Counted from the stretch's first letter, positions 11,357 to 20,949 are shown. The stretch is 64,000 bases of DNA from Chaetoceros tenuissimus (GCA_021927905.1 BLLK01000069.1:620001-684000); one strand, 5' to 3'. Translations and numbers: made by a program. The notes: generated by a model not told the origin, from the letters alone.

Positions 11357-12367
11357 TCAATCTTTGTATTCAACATTAATGATTTTGACATTGCCCTGTA
11401 TCGATAGCTCAATCAATCCATTATGGCATAATGAAGACTTTTGGGGGATCACTGTCACTTCTCCTTCTTGATCTTTTTCTGAGGCTATAAGATTCCCGTC
11501 TACATACCACTTCTGTTCATATGAACATGGCTCGATGCGAATGACTGTACCTTCTTTAAATTCAATATTTTGAATGTTTTTGATTGCCTTACCTCCATCA
11601 AGAATGCATGATTTTCTTGTATCAAGAGCGAATGTATGTTCCAAATCACCGACTCCCATGTTTTGTGAATATTGAGGAAGCTCTAACTTTTTACCACTTA
11701 TAAAAGGATGGTAGCTATCTGGGGGGTTCTTGATGCCAATTTGAAGCCGCTCTAATTTTCCAATACGAATTTCAAATGACTTCACTGTTCGGTTGTGGCC
11801 GTTTCGAGTGATACGAAATGTACAAAACTTTTTAGTCTTCAATTCATACTCTACTCCTGTCATAAATGTATATGCACATCCTTCATCTGTCGGACAATAT
11901 AGCTCGTCCAACTTCAAAGGATAAATTCCTTGAGTCATTTTATAGTACTCCAGCATTCTATAAAAATCCTCGTTTCCTTGTGGTGCTTTGTATGGATACT
12001 TTTTCGTAGAGGTTGCCTTTTTCCGTAGAGCATCAATCATTTTCTTGAATAGATCAAACTCCTCTTCAATAAAGAAATTTCCATGTCTATCTTTATCAAG
12101 TGACTTGTCCAATTTGCCTGAAAATTTCGATGCGAGCAATGAGCCCTTGACTGAGCAGAGAGTTCTACGTAGAACCTCTAATCTTCTCCCACCAATGTTT
12201 AGGCACACGACATCACTAGGTTTTTTATGACCGCTCGTATTTTTTATCTGAGTTTTTACTTTCTTTTTTTTATTTGGTAGATCTGATACTGTTTTGATTA
12301 GATCCCTCTCCCTTTTCATTAGGGATTGTGATAGGGTTTCTTCTAATGCATTTCCGTCATCTGTCAT
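11357..12367 (-). CDS. BTB/POZ (T1, KCTD-like) domain protein, copy 3
   Basis: A 336-residue intronless protein starting MTDDGNALEETLSQSL. A lysine-rich N-terminal segment (DLPNKKKKVKTQ) precedes a T1-type BTB domain at about residues 52-150 (DVVCLNIGGRRLEVLRRTL; FDLFKKMIDALRKK). The shared C-terminal module follows (NMGVGDLEHTFALDT, LDGGK, KWYVDGNLIAS). It is the most divergent of the three tandem paralogues but is intact. A TATAAAAG box lies at 12404-12411, about 40 bases upstream of the ATG, and the palindromic repeat lies about 225-285 bases upstream. The likely role is as a soluble BTB adaptor; substrate unknown. Confidence 0.85.
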   Translation of the reverse strand: MTDDGNALEETLSQSLMKRERDLIKTVSDLPNKKKKVKTQIKNTSGHKKPSDVVCLNIGGRRLEVLRRTLCSVKGSLLASKFSGKLDKSLDKDRHGNFFIEEEFDLFKKMIDALRKKATSTKKYPYKAPQGNEDFYRMLEYYKMTQGIYPLKLDELYCPTDEGCAYTFMTGVEYELKTKKFCTFRITRNGHNRTVKSFEIRIGKLERLQIGIKNPPDSYHPFISGKKLELPQYSQNMGVGDLEHTFALDTRKSCILDGGKAIKNIQNIEFKEGTVIRIEPCSYEQKWYVDGNLIASEKDQEGEVTVIPQKSSLCHNGLIELSIQGNVKIINVEYKD

Positions 12368-12403
12368 TATGTAATTCTTGTAGCTGCAACAGCTCGTATG
12401 TTT

Positions 12404-12411
12404 CTTTTATA
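12404..12411 (-). promoter_or_regulatory. TATA box of BTB copy 3
   Basis: TATAAAAG read on the minus strand, 37-44 bases before the start ATG at 12367. The match is strong and the distance plausible if the 5' UTR is very short. Confidence 0.45.
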
Positions 12412-12589
12412 AGGGTTTAGATACCAGACTTAACAAAACCTCCGAATAGCGAGGAATGATAGTTTAATTGAGTTGACTTTATAATCTTCTTCGAGCAAAA
12501 AGACCCAGTTTCCTATGTGTCGGTAATGGATCTAGACAGGAATGATGATACATACCACATACCACTTCTTGTGCCAATGTGCCAACAAT

Positions 12590-12652
12590 GCTGCTGCAAA
12601 AATGAGGCTCATAGACACCTATCCATGATGTCATAATGACATCAGCTGAGGA
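12590..12652. repeat. Palindromic upstream repeat, copy 3
   Basis: It reads GCTGCTGCAAAAATGAGGCT, then CATGATGTCATAATGACATC. The core GATGTCATAATGACATC is a perfect palindrome around one central base. It lies about 225-285 bases upstream of BTB copy 3, the same side and a similar distance as the copy upstream of BTB copy 1. Confidence 0.75.
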
Positions 12653-12860
12653 TGTTTACGTCGCTTGCAGAAGGAAGTTCAAGTGCGTGACAAAGACACA
12701 CGGCAAATTCAAAATGCATACAGGGTTCGGGTTGATGGGTTGGAAGGAACCGTTGTTTTGTGTTATTGCAATGGAATTGTCTTATTATTTATGGAACAAT
12801 TCACACACTTATATGCATCAATTCATTTCACATCCATTAAGCAAAGAATGATAGCCAGCT

Positions 12861-14249
12861 ATGACTCGCACAGAAATCAAATGTGGTAACTGGGAGTACA
12901 TGGGTGAAGGAGGGAAGCATGCAGTATTTATACACAGTTCTCGAGATGAGTGTTCTCAAACTGATCATGCATGCCAAGAATACCATGGAAGGGTTCTTCG
13001 AATCAACAAGGCTGCATTTCAAGGAAAGAATATAAAAGACGATGATGATCAAACCATCCTCTATCGTAAAAAGATGAAAGATGTCTTCAAGAACTATATG
13101 GATGAGCCGCAAAAGTATACCATGCATTCCTCGCTTGTACAAACCCTCCGAGAACAGGCTTTGAATAGTGAACTAATCCCCAAGAGTAGAATAAAAGATT
13201 GGTCTCCAGAAATGGAGTGTGCACCTTTATCAGAGAATATATGTGTGGATCTGATTCCTAATTACAGAACTCAAGAGGAACATCAGATATCGATAGAAAT
13301 CAAGCCTAAAGCAGGATATTTGCCATCATCACCGTTGATACATCCAAACCGAAGATTCAAATATCACACATCAAGATTCCGGATATTGCAACAGCTCAAC
13401 ATCATGGGCAAAATTGAGAAAGGGTGGAATCGTAATGCTTCTTTAGAAGAACGGATAAAAAGTGACTATGATCCCCTAGATTTGTTTTCAGAGGACTTGA
13501 CGAGGATACGTAAGGCGATAGATGCTTTATTTGAATGTCCACAAAACAACTTGAAAGTCTACTGGAGAAATATAATGTTATTTGGACATGAATGTAGTTT
13601 AGAAGAGAAGAAATTCAGTAGATGCGATGCATACAATAGCCTATTTTGTGTAATGGATCAAAAAGAAACTAGCAATGGATCGGGTACAAAACAGCTTGAA
13701 AATGAATTGAAAGAAATGATATCAAACATTCTTCGAGATAATACATTCTTGACTCTTTTACTTCATGCACAAAAGATGTATGATCTACTAGATGTCGATG
13801 GTGCTATTCTTGTTTACAATAGACTGCTTTCGCTATGTGGAAATTCACATGAAAAAGTAGAATCGGCGTTTGATGATATGAACCACTCACCAGCACACCA
13901 CTGTCATACACTAGAAGTATTTGTACAATATCTCAAAGAATCAAGCTATGCAAAAGAGTCATGTGGCCAAGGTATGGAAATCATAGAATCCTTGAGTAAA
14001 GAAGACTGTACCTCTCTTCTCTCGGATTGGTTATTTTCATTAGCGTTATGTGATGTAAGCTTTTTCATTATGCTTCGAAGGTCGGATTCTAACGGAGGCT
14101 CGAGACCTGGTTCCAAGACAATAGAATCGAATTCAGGTATGAAATTTGAGTATGATATCAAGGTTGTAGACTATGACAGAAAATTACCATCGAAGTTGAG
14201 AAAGCGGGAGCAGGAAGAGAGAAATCTCGATACTTTTAGGGACTGTTGA
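12861..14249 (+). CDS. IPK1: Inositol-pentakisphosphate 2-kinase
   Basis: A 462-residue protein matching the IP5 2-kinase family, which phosphorylates inositol 1,3,4,5,6-pentakisphosphate at position 2 to make phytate (IP6). The N-terminus WEYMGEGGKHAVFIH is the glycine-rich nucleotide-binding start of the family. EIKPKAGYLPSS at about residue 146 is the signature EIKPK motif. YDPLDLFSED near residue 203 matches the Y-x-P-L-D-L-F-S motif. The C-terminal FEYDIKVVDYDRKLPSKL matches the conserved end where the catalytic lobe closes with the D-x-D-x-K-P-like segment. The protein is slightly longer than plant IPK1 (about 450). No intron is needed. IP6 supports mRNA export and phosphate storage in eukaryotes. 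Confidence 0.9.
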   Translation: MTRTEIKCGNWEYMGEGGKHAVFIHSSRDECSQTDHACQEYHGRVLRINKAAFQGKNIKDDDDQTILYRKKMKDVFKNYMDEPQKYTMHSSLVQTLREQALNSELIPKSRIKDWSPEMECAPLSENICVDLIPNYRTQEEHQISIEIKPKAGYLPSSPLIHPNRRFKYHTSRFRILQQLNIMGKIEKGWNRNASLEERIKSDYDPLDLFSEDLTRIRKAIDALFECPQNNLKVYWRNIMLFGHECSLEEKKFSRCDAYNSLFCVMDQKETSNGSGTKQLENELKEMISNILRDNTFLTLLLHAQKMYDLLDVDGAILVYNRLLSLCGNSHEKVESAFDDMNHSPAHHCHTLEVFVQYLKESSYAKESCGQGMEIIESLSKEDCTSLLSDWLFSLALCDVSFFIMLRRSDSNGGSRPGSKTIESNSGMKFEYDIKVVDYDRKLPSKLRKREQEERNLDTFRDC

Positions 14250-14500
14250 TAGAAGTATGATCATAGTAAAATTAGAAATTAACATATAAACATATCACAG
14301 TTAGTAATTAGATAGTCTTGTGCTACAATGTCAACTCATCTATTTCCCCTGAAAATGAGACAATGAGTCATGTTTCCCACAAAGTAACAACATTATCAAA
14401 CATGGATATCCCCTTATGAAATCATTTTGCATTCGCAATGCAATTATTTGCTCTGATTCTTGTAGTGGCAGCTAGCTGTAGCTAATTTCTGCTATGTCCT

Positions 14501-14842
14501 TTAAAATTCAACAGAGAAGAAGTTATCGTCCTTGGATCGGCCAAATATATCACTAGCTCTACTTCTCTGAGAGACAGAGTTGTAAAAAGTAGCAAGATTG
14601 GCACTAGTTGGTCTCTCGGAATAAAATTGATTCGGAGACTGAGGTCTCTGCATACCATGGTTCGAGCATGGACTAGAAGCTGGACTGGAATTTGCACTAG
14701 CAATTTGTTGGAAGGCAGGCTTATTGGTTGGAGGGCTCGAGACAACTCGTTGAACTGGAGGCGGATCCATAATCATATCCACCTCGACATCTTGCTGGTT
14801 CATCCCCAAGCGTCTTCTCTTGAAATTACTCTGCTGATACAT
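14501..14842 (-). CDS. Small disordered protein, unknown
   Basis: A 113-residue frame from ATG 14842. It starts with a basic cluster (NFKRRRLG) that could be a nuclear localisation signal, continues with a Pro/Ser/Gln/Asn-rich disordered middle, and ends in the charged tail FGRSKDDNFFSVEF. The composition is even and protein-like, and the frame is open without gaps. Its 3' end faces IPK1 (convergent, 250 bases apart). No domain is recognised. Confidence 0.5.
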   Translation of the reverse strand: MYQQSNFKRRRLGMNQQDVEVDMIMDPPPVQRVVSSPPTNKPAFQQIASANSSPASSPCSNHGMQRPQSPNQFYSERPTSANLATFYNSVSQRSRASDIFGRSKDDNFFSVEF

Positions 14843-15241
14843 GATGCCGATTGTGTATTGGAAATTAGCAATTGAAAATTATGCGCTCCTGAATGCTTTG
14901 CTAGAGCTTGCCTATTGAATATGTAAACCACAAAACACGAACTGCTATGACCTAGTTGTGTTTGATCTAAAATCTAATAATAAGGTGCTCCAAGCGCCAA
15001 TGTATCCCGTAAAGGCGATTTTGGTGCGATTTATCTACAAAAGTGGGACTAAATCTATACTGACGACGACATTGGAAAAATGACAAATGAAGGGTGGGCA
15101 CTGAATGTTTTGTATAATTGCGTAAACAGTACCATACAAAATATATATTTTGTAGGAACTAGCACAATTACTTTGCTAGAGAAAGCTATTACTCTGCTTG
15201 CCATAGGAGATGCAGTATCGTCATTTGAATAAATTGAAATA
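14843..15241. other. Intergenic region, divergent promoters
   Basis: About 400 bases between the divergent starts of the small disordered protein and the MntP-like gene. It contains TATCCCGTAAAGGCG at about 15003-15017, similar to a motif in the tandem repeat at 9140-9150. No other element is recognised. Confidence 0.35.
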
Positions 15242-15856
15242 ATGACTATCCAAAAGCTACTCTATCCTCTCCTTGTCGGTGTAGGAAGTAGCACAGATAA
15301 CTTTATTGTTGGCTTGACCGTCGGACTGAAAAAGAGCGAGTACAACAAATCTTTTCTGAAATTCAATCTCGTCATCTCTCTAGCAAATGCAATAGGTGCA
15401 TATGTTGCGTCGACTATTGGACTGAGTGTGTTGGGAATTACATTCGCTGGTAATGAGGAAGTCACACGAGAATATTCATCTTTACTTGCAGGTATTGCGT
15501 TTTACTACTTGGCTTTAAATGAGTATTTACAATTCAATCAGCAACAAGAAGAGCAACAGAGAGATCAGGAATTATCATCGAAAGATCAGTTTTCAATTCA
15601 AGAAACATTACAGCTTGCATTACCCATGACACTCAATAATCTTGCTGGCGGAATAGCAAGCGGTGTCTCTGGGATTTCTCCGTGGATAAGTTTTGTAATG
15701 GCATTTCTATGCAGCTTTGGAATGATGCAGATTGGATATATATTAGCTGTACAATTTCATATACAATGGATTGAATCTCACGCAAATGCATTTGCTATGG
15801 CGGCATTCGGTTTCCTTGCTAATTTGCAAATCTTTGACTATTTGGGCATCGAGTAG
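15242..15856 (+). CDS. MntP/YtaF-like (DUF204) membrane protein, putative cation exporter
   Basis: A 204-residue protein with about six hydrophobic helices in two halves around a hydrophilic loop (QQQEEQQRDQELSSKDQ, about residues 100-115). The first helix carries VGVGSSTDNFIVGLTVGLKK, close to the acidic-residue motif of helix 1 in the MntP/YtaF family, and the second half has a related TLNNLAGGIASGVSG. The two-fold internal repeat and length fit this family (bacterial MntP about 190). MntP exports Mn2+ in bacteria; the substrate here is inferred only. No targeting peptide is obvious. Confidence 0.7.
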   Translation: MTIQKLLYPLLVGVGSSTDNFIVGLTVGLKKSEYNKSFLKFNLVISLANAIGAYVASTIGLSVLGITFAGNEEVTREYSSLLAGIAFYYLALNEYLQFNQQQEEQQRDQELSSKDQFSIQETLQLALPMTLNNLAGGIASGVSGISPWISFVMAFLCSFGMMQIGYILAVQFHIQWIESHANAFAMAAFGFLANLQIFDYLGIE

Positions 15857-15916
15857 TAGAGTAAATTACACAGCCATATTTCGAGTGGATTATGTACTTA
15901 ATTATCCCCAGTATTT

Positions 15917-17776
15917 CTAATCCTCTATAGCATCCCTTTTTCTTTTCAAATTACTGACTGTGCTATTCTCAGCTTCTCTTCTTTTGGCATTGATTTTTCT
16001 GTCCAAAAAATTCATACAAAATAGAATAATTTTGTTAGAAATGAGTTGGTTGTCCCATAGATTCATATAATGGAGTAATAGTTCGAACCGAAGATCTTCC
16101 TCAATAATAGTATCAACCGTTTTTGTCACAAATTCAATACATAATTTGGGTACTTTCTTCCGCAAAAGGAATTTGTCTCCTGGAATCAATTCCAAATAAT
16201 TATTCCAAAGAGAAAACAATTTCTTCTCTTTCAGAGTAACATCCAAAAACTCTTTCATAGTTTTTTCTTTCATCAAATCTTCCCAAGACTGATCAATTTC
16301 GTCATCACTATCAATATCCCATTCTCCAACCCCCATTGGTTGCATAGTTTTGGGGTGGTAGTAAGTTCTAATTGGTATTTCTGCATTAGGGATGAATTGT
16401 GTAGATGCTTCTGGGTGCATTGTTTCATCTCCGTGCTGAGTTAGCTGTTTCAATTTATTAATGTTTCTCTTTCTTTCTTTATTACTCAAAAACATTGAAT
16501 CGGAAAGTGGTACAAATGGCAATTCATGCGGTTTTTCTATTTGCATTTCCTTGTTTCGATGAAAAACGAATTGATATTCTTCCTTGTCGTCTTTGCTGTC
16601 GCCACGCTGTCTACTTGTAAACGATGTATCTTCCGGTTGATGATAGCTCTTCACAAGAATATGCACATTTCTATTCCAGTCAATGCCAGCCTCAAAAGAC
16701 AAACGGCACTCGGGATCTCTAGATATTCTTTTTTTCTGTCCTATATTTAAATCACCCAGTACTCCTTGGCCATGAAATGAGTTACAATGCATGAATAATC
16801 CTTCGTCGGTTCTGCCGTCGACGAAACAAAGTGAACATCTACGATCTTGTCTCCGTTCCTGTTGTAAACTAACGTTCTTCTCACTTTCCCCATTCTTGGC
16901 ACCAGGCGCAGTCGATCGTTCATAATACAAATATGAGAAAAAGACTTCCCCTCGAAGTGTTCTTTCTTTTGTTCTATCATATAATGCCTTTTGATATCGA
17001 TAACGCCTTTGATCCCATCGTGCTTCTTCCATCCAAAATTTACCATGATCTTCCAAAGCATTCCACATCTCCAAAATTTTCTCATCAGAGATTGCATCTC
17101 CTTGATCGTTGGAATTCCTGATTTTGTTTTTAAATAATGAGTACGCTGTAGTGAATGGATGAGGTGGATTCTTTATAGCTGCTGCATCGGATTCATTTCG
17201 TGACTTTTCTTTTCGTGATTTTTTGCCTTTGGCAGATTTAGCTACAGCGGCTATTTTCGGTTCATCATTCACAGGTTTCAATTCGAAAGGCTCGTAGGGT
17301 GGAAACTTCTTGCACGGCTTGATGCAAGGTTTGGAAGAATAGTTACTGTCCTTCTGTACCTTTTTCAATATATCAAATACATCGAGTAGATTTTCACGTT
17401 TGTACAATTTCAACTGTTCTTCTCTTCTCCTTCTTTTATAGGTTTGATATATTTTATGATATTTGCTGTCCCTCTTGCCATGTTTGTGCAATGAACGTGA
17501 ATTCAATAGTGTCTTGGATAGTGGTTTCATGTTTTGCCTTGTTGGGTAAATATTGTACGAAAGATTTCTGGACAGAAATGGAACTCTAGTCACCTTCACT
17601 CTAGATGAAGGTGTGCGCTTTGTAGCGACGGTACTTGATACTGCTTCATCAGTAGAAATGTCAACCTTGTGCTCATTGAACCATCTGAATTGTAGTCTTT
17701 TTGCAATAAGGACAGGTGCTCGAAATAGTTGATTGAAAGAATGAGCTGGTTCTTTTGGTTGGTTGACATATGTCAT
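15917..17776 (-). CDS. SUZ12: Su(z)12-type Polycomb repressive complex 2 subunit (VEFS box)
   Basis: A 619-residue nuclear protein. The N-terminal half is basic and low complexity (KSAKGKKSRKEKSRNE) and probably disordered. A single C2H2 finger follows at about residues 313-336 (CSLC-x12-H-x4-H). The C-terminal VEFS box lies at about 470-570: YYHPKTMQPMGVGEWDIDSD, then DEIDQSWEDLM, EFLDVTLKEKKLFSLWNNYL. This order (C2H2 then VEFS) and the Y-x-H-x-x-T, D-S-D-D-E-x-D-x-x-W and L-W-N motifs are diagnostic of SUZ12/EMF2/VEL proteins. The VEFS box binds and activates the E(z) methyltransferase that deposits H3K27me3. Start ATG at 17776; single exon. Confidence 0.9.
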   Translation of the reverse strand: MTYVNQPKEPAHSFNQLFRAPVLIAKRLQFRWFNEHKVDISTDEAVSSTVATKRTPSSRVKVTRVPFLSRNLSYNIYPTRQNMKPLSKTLLNSRSLHKHGKRDSKYHKIYQTYKRRRREEQLKLYKRENLLDVFDILKKVQKDSNYSSKPCIKPCKKFPPYEPFELKPVNDEPKIAAVAKSAKGKKSRKEKSRNESDAAAIKNPPHPFTTAYSLFKNKIRNSNDQGDAISDEKILEMWNALEDHGKFWMEEARWDQRRYRYQKALYDRTKERTLRGEVFFSYLYYERSTAPGAKNGESEKNVSLQQERRQDRRCSLCFVDGRTDEGLFMHCNSFHGQGVLGDLNIGQKKRISRDPECRLSFEAGIDWNRNVHILVKSYHQPEDTSFTSRQRGDSKDDKEEYQFVFHRNKEMQIEKPHELPFVPLSDSMFLSNKERKRNINKLKQLTQHGDETMHPEASTQFIPNAEIPIRTYYHPKTMQPMGVGEWDIDSDDEIDQSWEDLMKEKTMKEFLDVTLKEKKLFSLWNNYLELIPGDKFLLRKKVPKLCIEFVTKTVDTIIEEDLRFELLLHYMNLWDNQLISNKIILFCMNFLDRKINAKRREAENSTVSNLKRKRDAIED

Positions 17777-18198
17777 ATTTTATCTTCTCTCTTTGTTGAA
17801 AGCCAACTGATCCTGTCCCCCGTTGTCATTTAATGAAGGATGTTGTTACAAGAGACTTTGCTTAGAATTACTATTCAAAAAGCAGAGAAAACTATGATAT
17901 TGAAATTACTTCTGAGTTTATTGTTGTTTCTTGATTGGAGGTTTCGCTCTGTACCAAAAGATTTTGCGATGCTGGCTACGTACGATACTATTGAAAAGTA
18001 CTTACACCCATTTGAAAAAAGAAGAAAAAATTTTATTGTTTTGGAATTTTGAAGTTCAACTGATAATCGAGTTCCTTTCATTTAATATTTCTTTTTATAA
18101 TTATATTTAAAAGAAAAGAAAAAGATATTCTCACAAGAATCCGATTTCACTGAGGAGAATATTTTTCGAAAACACTTGGAACATGGAAAGTAACTTTA
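17777..18198. other. Intergenic, nothing recognised
   Basis: About 420 AT-rich bases upstream of the SUZ12 gene and downstream of the lysine-rich secreted protein gene. Short overlapping frames on both strands are AT-driven and not protein-like. Confidence 0.4.
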
Positions 18199-18645
18199 TT
18201 ATGCCTTTGGAGCTTTTGGAGACTTGGTAGCCTTTGCAGTTGGAGCAGGTGTTGGACTTGGCTTTGGAGTTACAGGTGGCTTTGTTGGTGCTGCAGTTGG
18301 ACCTGTAGTTGGTGCCGCAGTTGGAGCTTTGGTAGCCTTAGGACTCTTTTCACCCTTCAATTTTCGCTCTGGCACTTCAGCCTTTGGTGTCTTTGGAGAT
18401 TTGGATCCCTTCAATCTTCGGTCTACCTCTTCAGCCTTTGGAGATTTGGTAGCCTTTTCAGATTTGGGTCCCTTCTCACCCTTCAATCTACGGTCTTCAG
18501 CCTTTGGAGACTTGGTAGCCTTTTCCTTGGGACTCTTGTCACCCTTATCACTCTTCATTCTTCTACCATCACGAAGATTTGAAGTCTCTGCATTTGCAAC
18601 AATGCAAAGAGCGAGGAAAAGAGTAGTGATTGCGGATAGTTTCAT
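18199..18645 (-). CDS. Lysine-rich secreted protein, silaffin-like, with RXL motifs
   Basis: A 148-residue protein. Residues 1-19 (MKLSAITTLFLALCIVANA) are a clear signal peptide. The mature part is built of imperfect repeats with clustered lysines, KATKSPKAEDRRLKGEKGPK and variants, then a Thr/Pro/Ala-rich segment and a final KATKSPKAPKA. RRL and RKL occur before three of the repeats, fitting the RXL processing motif described for diatom silaffins and other frustule proteins. Lys- and Ser/Thr-rich composition is typical of silaffins, whose lysines are polyamine-modified. Sequence similarity cannot be tested here because such proteins are low complexity. A biosilica or wall role is inferred. 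A similar KAPKATKAPKAKK stretch occurs in the metalloprotease at 33946-39952. Confidence 0.7.
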   Translation of the reverse strand: MKLSAITTLFLALCIVANAETSNLRDGRRMKSDKGDKSPKEKATKSPKAEDRRLKGEKGPKSEKATKSPKAEEVDRRLKGSKSPKTPKAEVPERKLKGEKSPKATKAPTAAPTTGPTAAPTKPPVTPKPSPTPAPTAKATKSPKAPKA

Positions 18646-20070
18646 TGTATTTAGTTTCTTTAAAGTAGGTTGGATATCTGCGTTGATGTTTTTTATGAAG
18701 TTTTAAAAACGAAAATGTGAAAGCATGCAACGACCACTCTGTCGAAAAACGAAAAACAACAGGTTTGGTACAGTTGGCATGTTTATTTTTACACTCATTT
18801 AGCTCATGTATGAATTTATCGTAAGTATTACTTTTAGTATGGCACAGACACTTCCCGGGAGACTGATAAAGTGATATCTAAGTTTTTCAAAGTAAAGTTA
18901 TTTTTCAGCGATCTAGAGGTTTCAGTTCAAGTTGTGGATTAAAAGAAACGATGAACGATGGCAGTTGTGTTTTTAGTTTTTAGTGACTCGCTCGAATGAA
19001 CTTTGAAAATGGAGAGCCTTGAAATTGAATTACATATAAAAACCAAGTAGAAAATTGCTGCTGTAAATATACGCCAATTGAAATAGAAATTGATCTGTCT
19101 GCCACTGCAAATATCGTCTCCTCTGATCGCCTGCTGTAACAGTTGTTGTCGGTACATATTTGGATCATCTACGAGAACTTATTTGCTCGTCATGATATGA
19201 TTAATGTTTGAACGTGATAGACGATACATTATCTAGCTTGAAAGTGCAAGGAATGTTCAAAACTAGTATATTGTTTAAATTGTTCACCCGACAAAGAGAT
19301 GAGTAGTACTTTCAACATTACCCCTTTCCACTTCAAAAGAAAGAGTGACAATATTACTATATTACTTTATCCATGGATTGAATCAATCGTACCTTAGCAT
19401 AATAAAATATGTACTACGCATTTGGGTCGTCTTCAGGAAGCAAATTGCACCAATTGCACTCTACACAACTTGCTTGTAAATGGTAAAATAATACATAAAG
19501 CAAAGGCCATGTCCATCAAGAAATAAAACATTTTCCACAGCACAATATTAGTTGCAGGAAGTTCTATGTATAACGAAGAGGGAACAAGTAGATGATGATA
19601 GTATAATAATAATACAATGAAATCATTCTATCATTCTTGATTGAGAAGGAAAAGGCAACCTAAATTTCAATTGTGTTTCTACATGATTATACTATAGTAT
19701 TTTCCACTTGCCAAGTAGTTATAAAAAAGTTCATATTTTTGTTTTGTTCTTTATGAATCAATCCACAGGCAACGTTCATTCATAATTCATCTAACGTTCA
19801 AAAAATTTGGCTTGCTTGTGGATCATGTCACATACGTTCCTCTAAATCCTAAATCCTAAATCCATGTTACTAGAATACTAGAATATTCTTAACGCATACG
19901 ATTGAAGTCAAATAGCTTAAAATATGTAGCTAATTAAAGGGCATCCGTTGACTTTTTGATAATGAGCTGTCTGATGTGTGACACGATGAAGGGCCCAACC
20001 CTCTCTCATCTCTCATCTTTCAACATCATAATAACATTGACAATCCATTCAGTACAAAAGCAAAGTGAAC
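18646..20070. other. Long intergenic region, nothing recognised
   Basis: About 1.4 kb, AT-rich. Short frames such as 18939-19157 on the minus strand look random. There is a microrepeat CCTAAATCCTAAATCC at about 19846-19861 and the pyrimidine run CTCTCTCATCTCTCATCT near 20001-20018. The latter resembles a run at about 9331-9357 and is probably low-complexity promoter DNA. Confidence 0.4.
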
Positions 20071-20949
20071 ATGAACCGAAGAAGAGACAGCCGCCCAACT
20101 AGTGCCCTATCTGCCACGAGAAAACGTGCGATAGACGCTGCAAAGAGGAGGCATTCTACTTGCAGCAGCAGCAGTGGAAGTAGCAGATCCTTAACTTCAT
20201 CTCATTACTTGGATGATTACACTAGTAGCAAGTCCACTGTGCAAAACCCGCCTCTAGAAATTGAAACTATTCAAGAAAGTTCAAGTTTGAAACAAGAATC
20301 TGTATCCACTGCAAGCACGAGTATGGAAAGTCGCAACGATAAGGAAGATACTCCTTCTTTCAGAACTTCTAAAGAAACCACTTGTGAATCTACTCGAGCT
20401 GATGATATGGAACGCGATGCTGCATCGAAAAGTGATGCTAGTTCTTCCTCTACTAAAATCAGATATCAGCATGAAAGCCGTCAAGATGAGAAATATCTCA
20501 AGTATATTGAACATGGTCTAGTAAAAGATCAATTTACAGCAAAGGTCCAGAGAGCAACCTCTGAAAAGTATGTACCTTGTTCCGTTGGTAGAAGTGATGC
20601 TTTTGTGCAACACCGCAGAGAACAAGAAATGGAAATGAAAATGAAAATCAAGAACACGAAAACTGTCACATTCACCAATATGACAATTGTAAATGAAGAT
20701 GGCTTGAGAAAGAAAAAAGTGCAGGATAATCTTTCTCAAATTGGTACTTTTGGTAAACCATACGAGGTTGAAGTCAAGTCTGCAAAGAAGGGGTTTTACA
20801 GACCTGATCTTGCCGAACCGAAAGAATCTTCCTTGAGTGAATCCTATGATTCTAGTGTTGAGGATCAGGAAGAAGAGAATGACAACTTCAACTTTCTTAG
20901 TAAGGCCATCTCAGAGGTTACAAAAGTATTTTTCTCTGTTCCTAAGTGA
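20071..20949 (+). CDS. Ser-rich, mostly disordered protein, unknown
   Basis: 292 residues from ATG 20071; the frame extends two codons upstream without ATG. The N-terminus is basic (MNRRRDSRPTSALSATRKRA) and followed by long Ser/Thr-rich low-complexity sequence. A more ordered part lies at about 150-250, with KYLKYIEHGLVKDQFTAKVQ, KYVPCSVGRSDAFVQHRREQ and KKGFYRPDLAEP. The C-terminus has an acidic cluster and a short hydrophobic end. Single exon. No family is recognised; composition suggests a regulatory or cytoskeletal protein. Confidence 0.6.
   Translation: MNRRRDSRPTSALSATRKRAIDAAKRRHSTCSSSSGSSRSLTSSHYLDDYTSSKSTVQNPPLEIETIQESSSLKQESVSTASTSMESRNDKEDTPSFRTSKETTCESTRADDMERDAASKSDASSSSTKIRYQHESRQDEKYLKYIEHGLVKDQFTAKVQRATSEKYVPCSVGRSDAFVQHRREQEMEMKMKIKNTKTVTFTNMTIVNEDGLRKKKVQDNLSQIGTFGKPYEVEVKSAKKGFYRPDLAEPKESSLSESYDSSVEDQEEENDNFNFLSKAISEVTKVFFSVPK

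Larger units (their letters stand above)
12368..12860. other. Intergenic region between BTB copy 3 and IPK1
   Basis: A divergent promoter region of about 490 bases. It holds the TATA box of BTB copy 3 and the palindromic repeat at 12590-12652. Short frames here have no protein-like features. Confidence 0.5.

Noticed and set aside
5935-12367. Voltage-gated potassium channels
   Set aside because: Only the T1/BTB domain is present; there are no membrane segments or pore motif.
18224-18706. Plus-strand Gly/Val/Phe-rich frame opposite the Lys-rich secreted protein
   Set aside because: It mirrors the repeat codons of the minus-strand gene, which has a proper signal peptide and motif structure.
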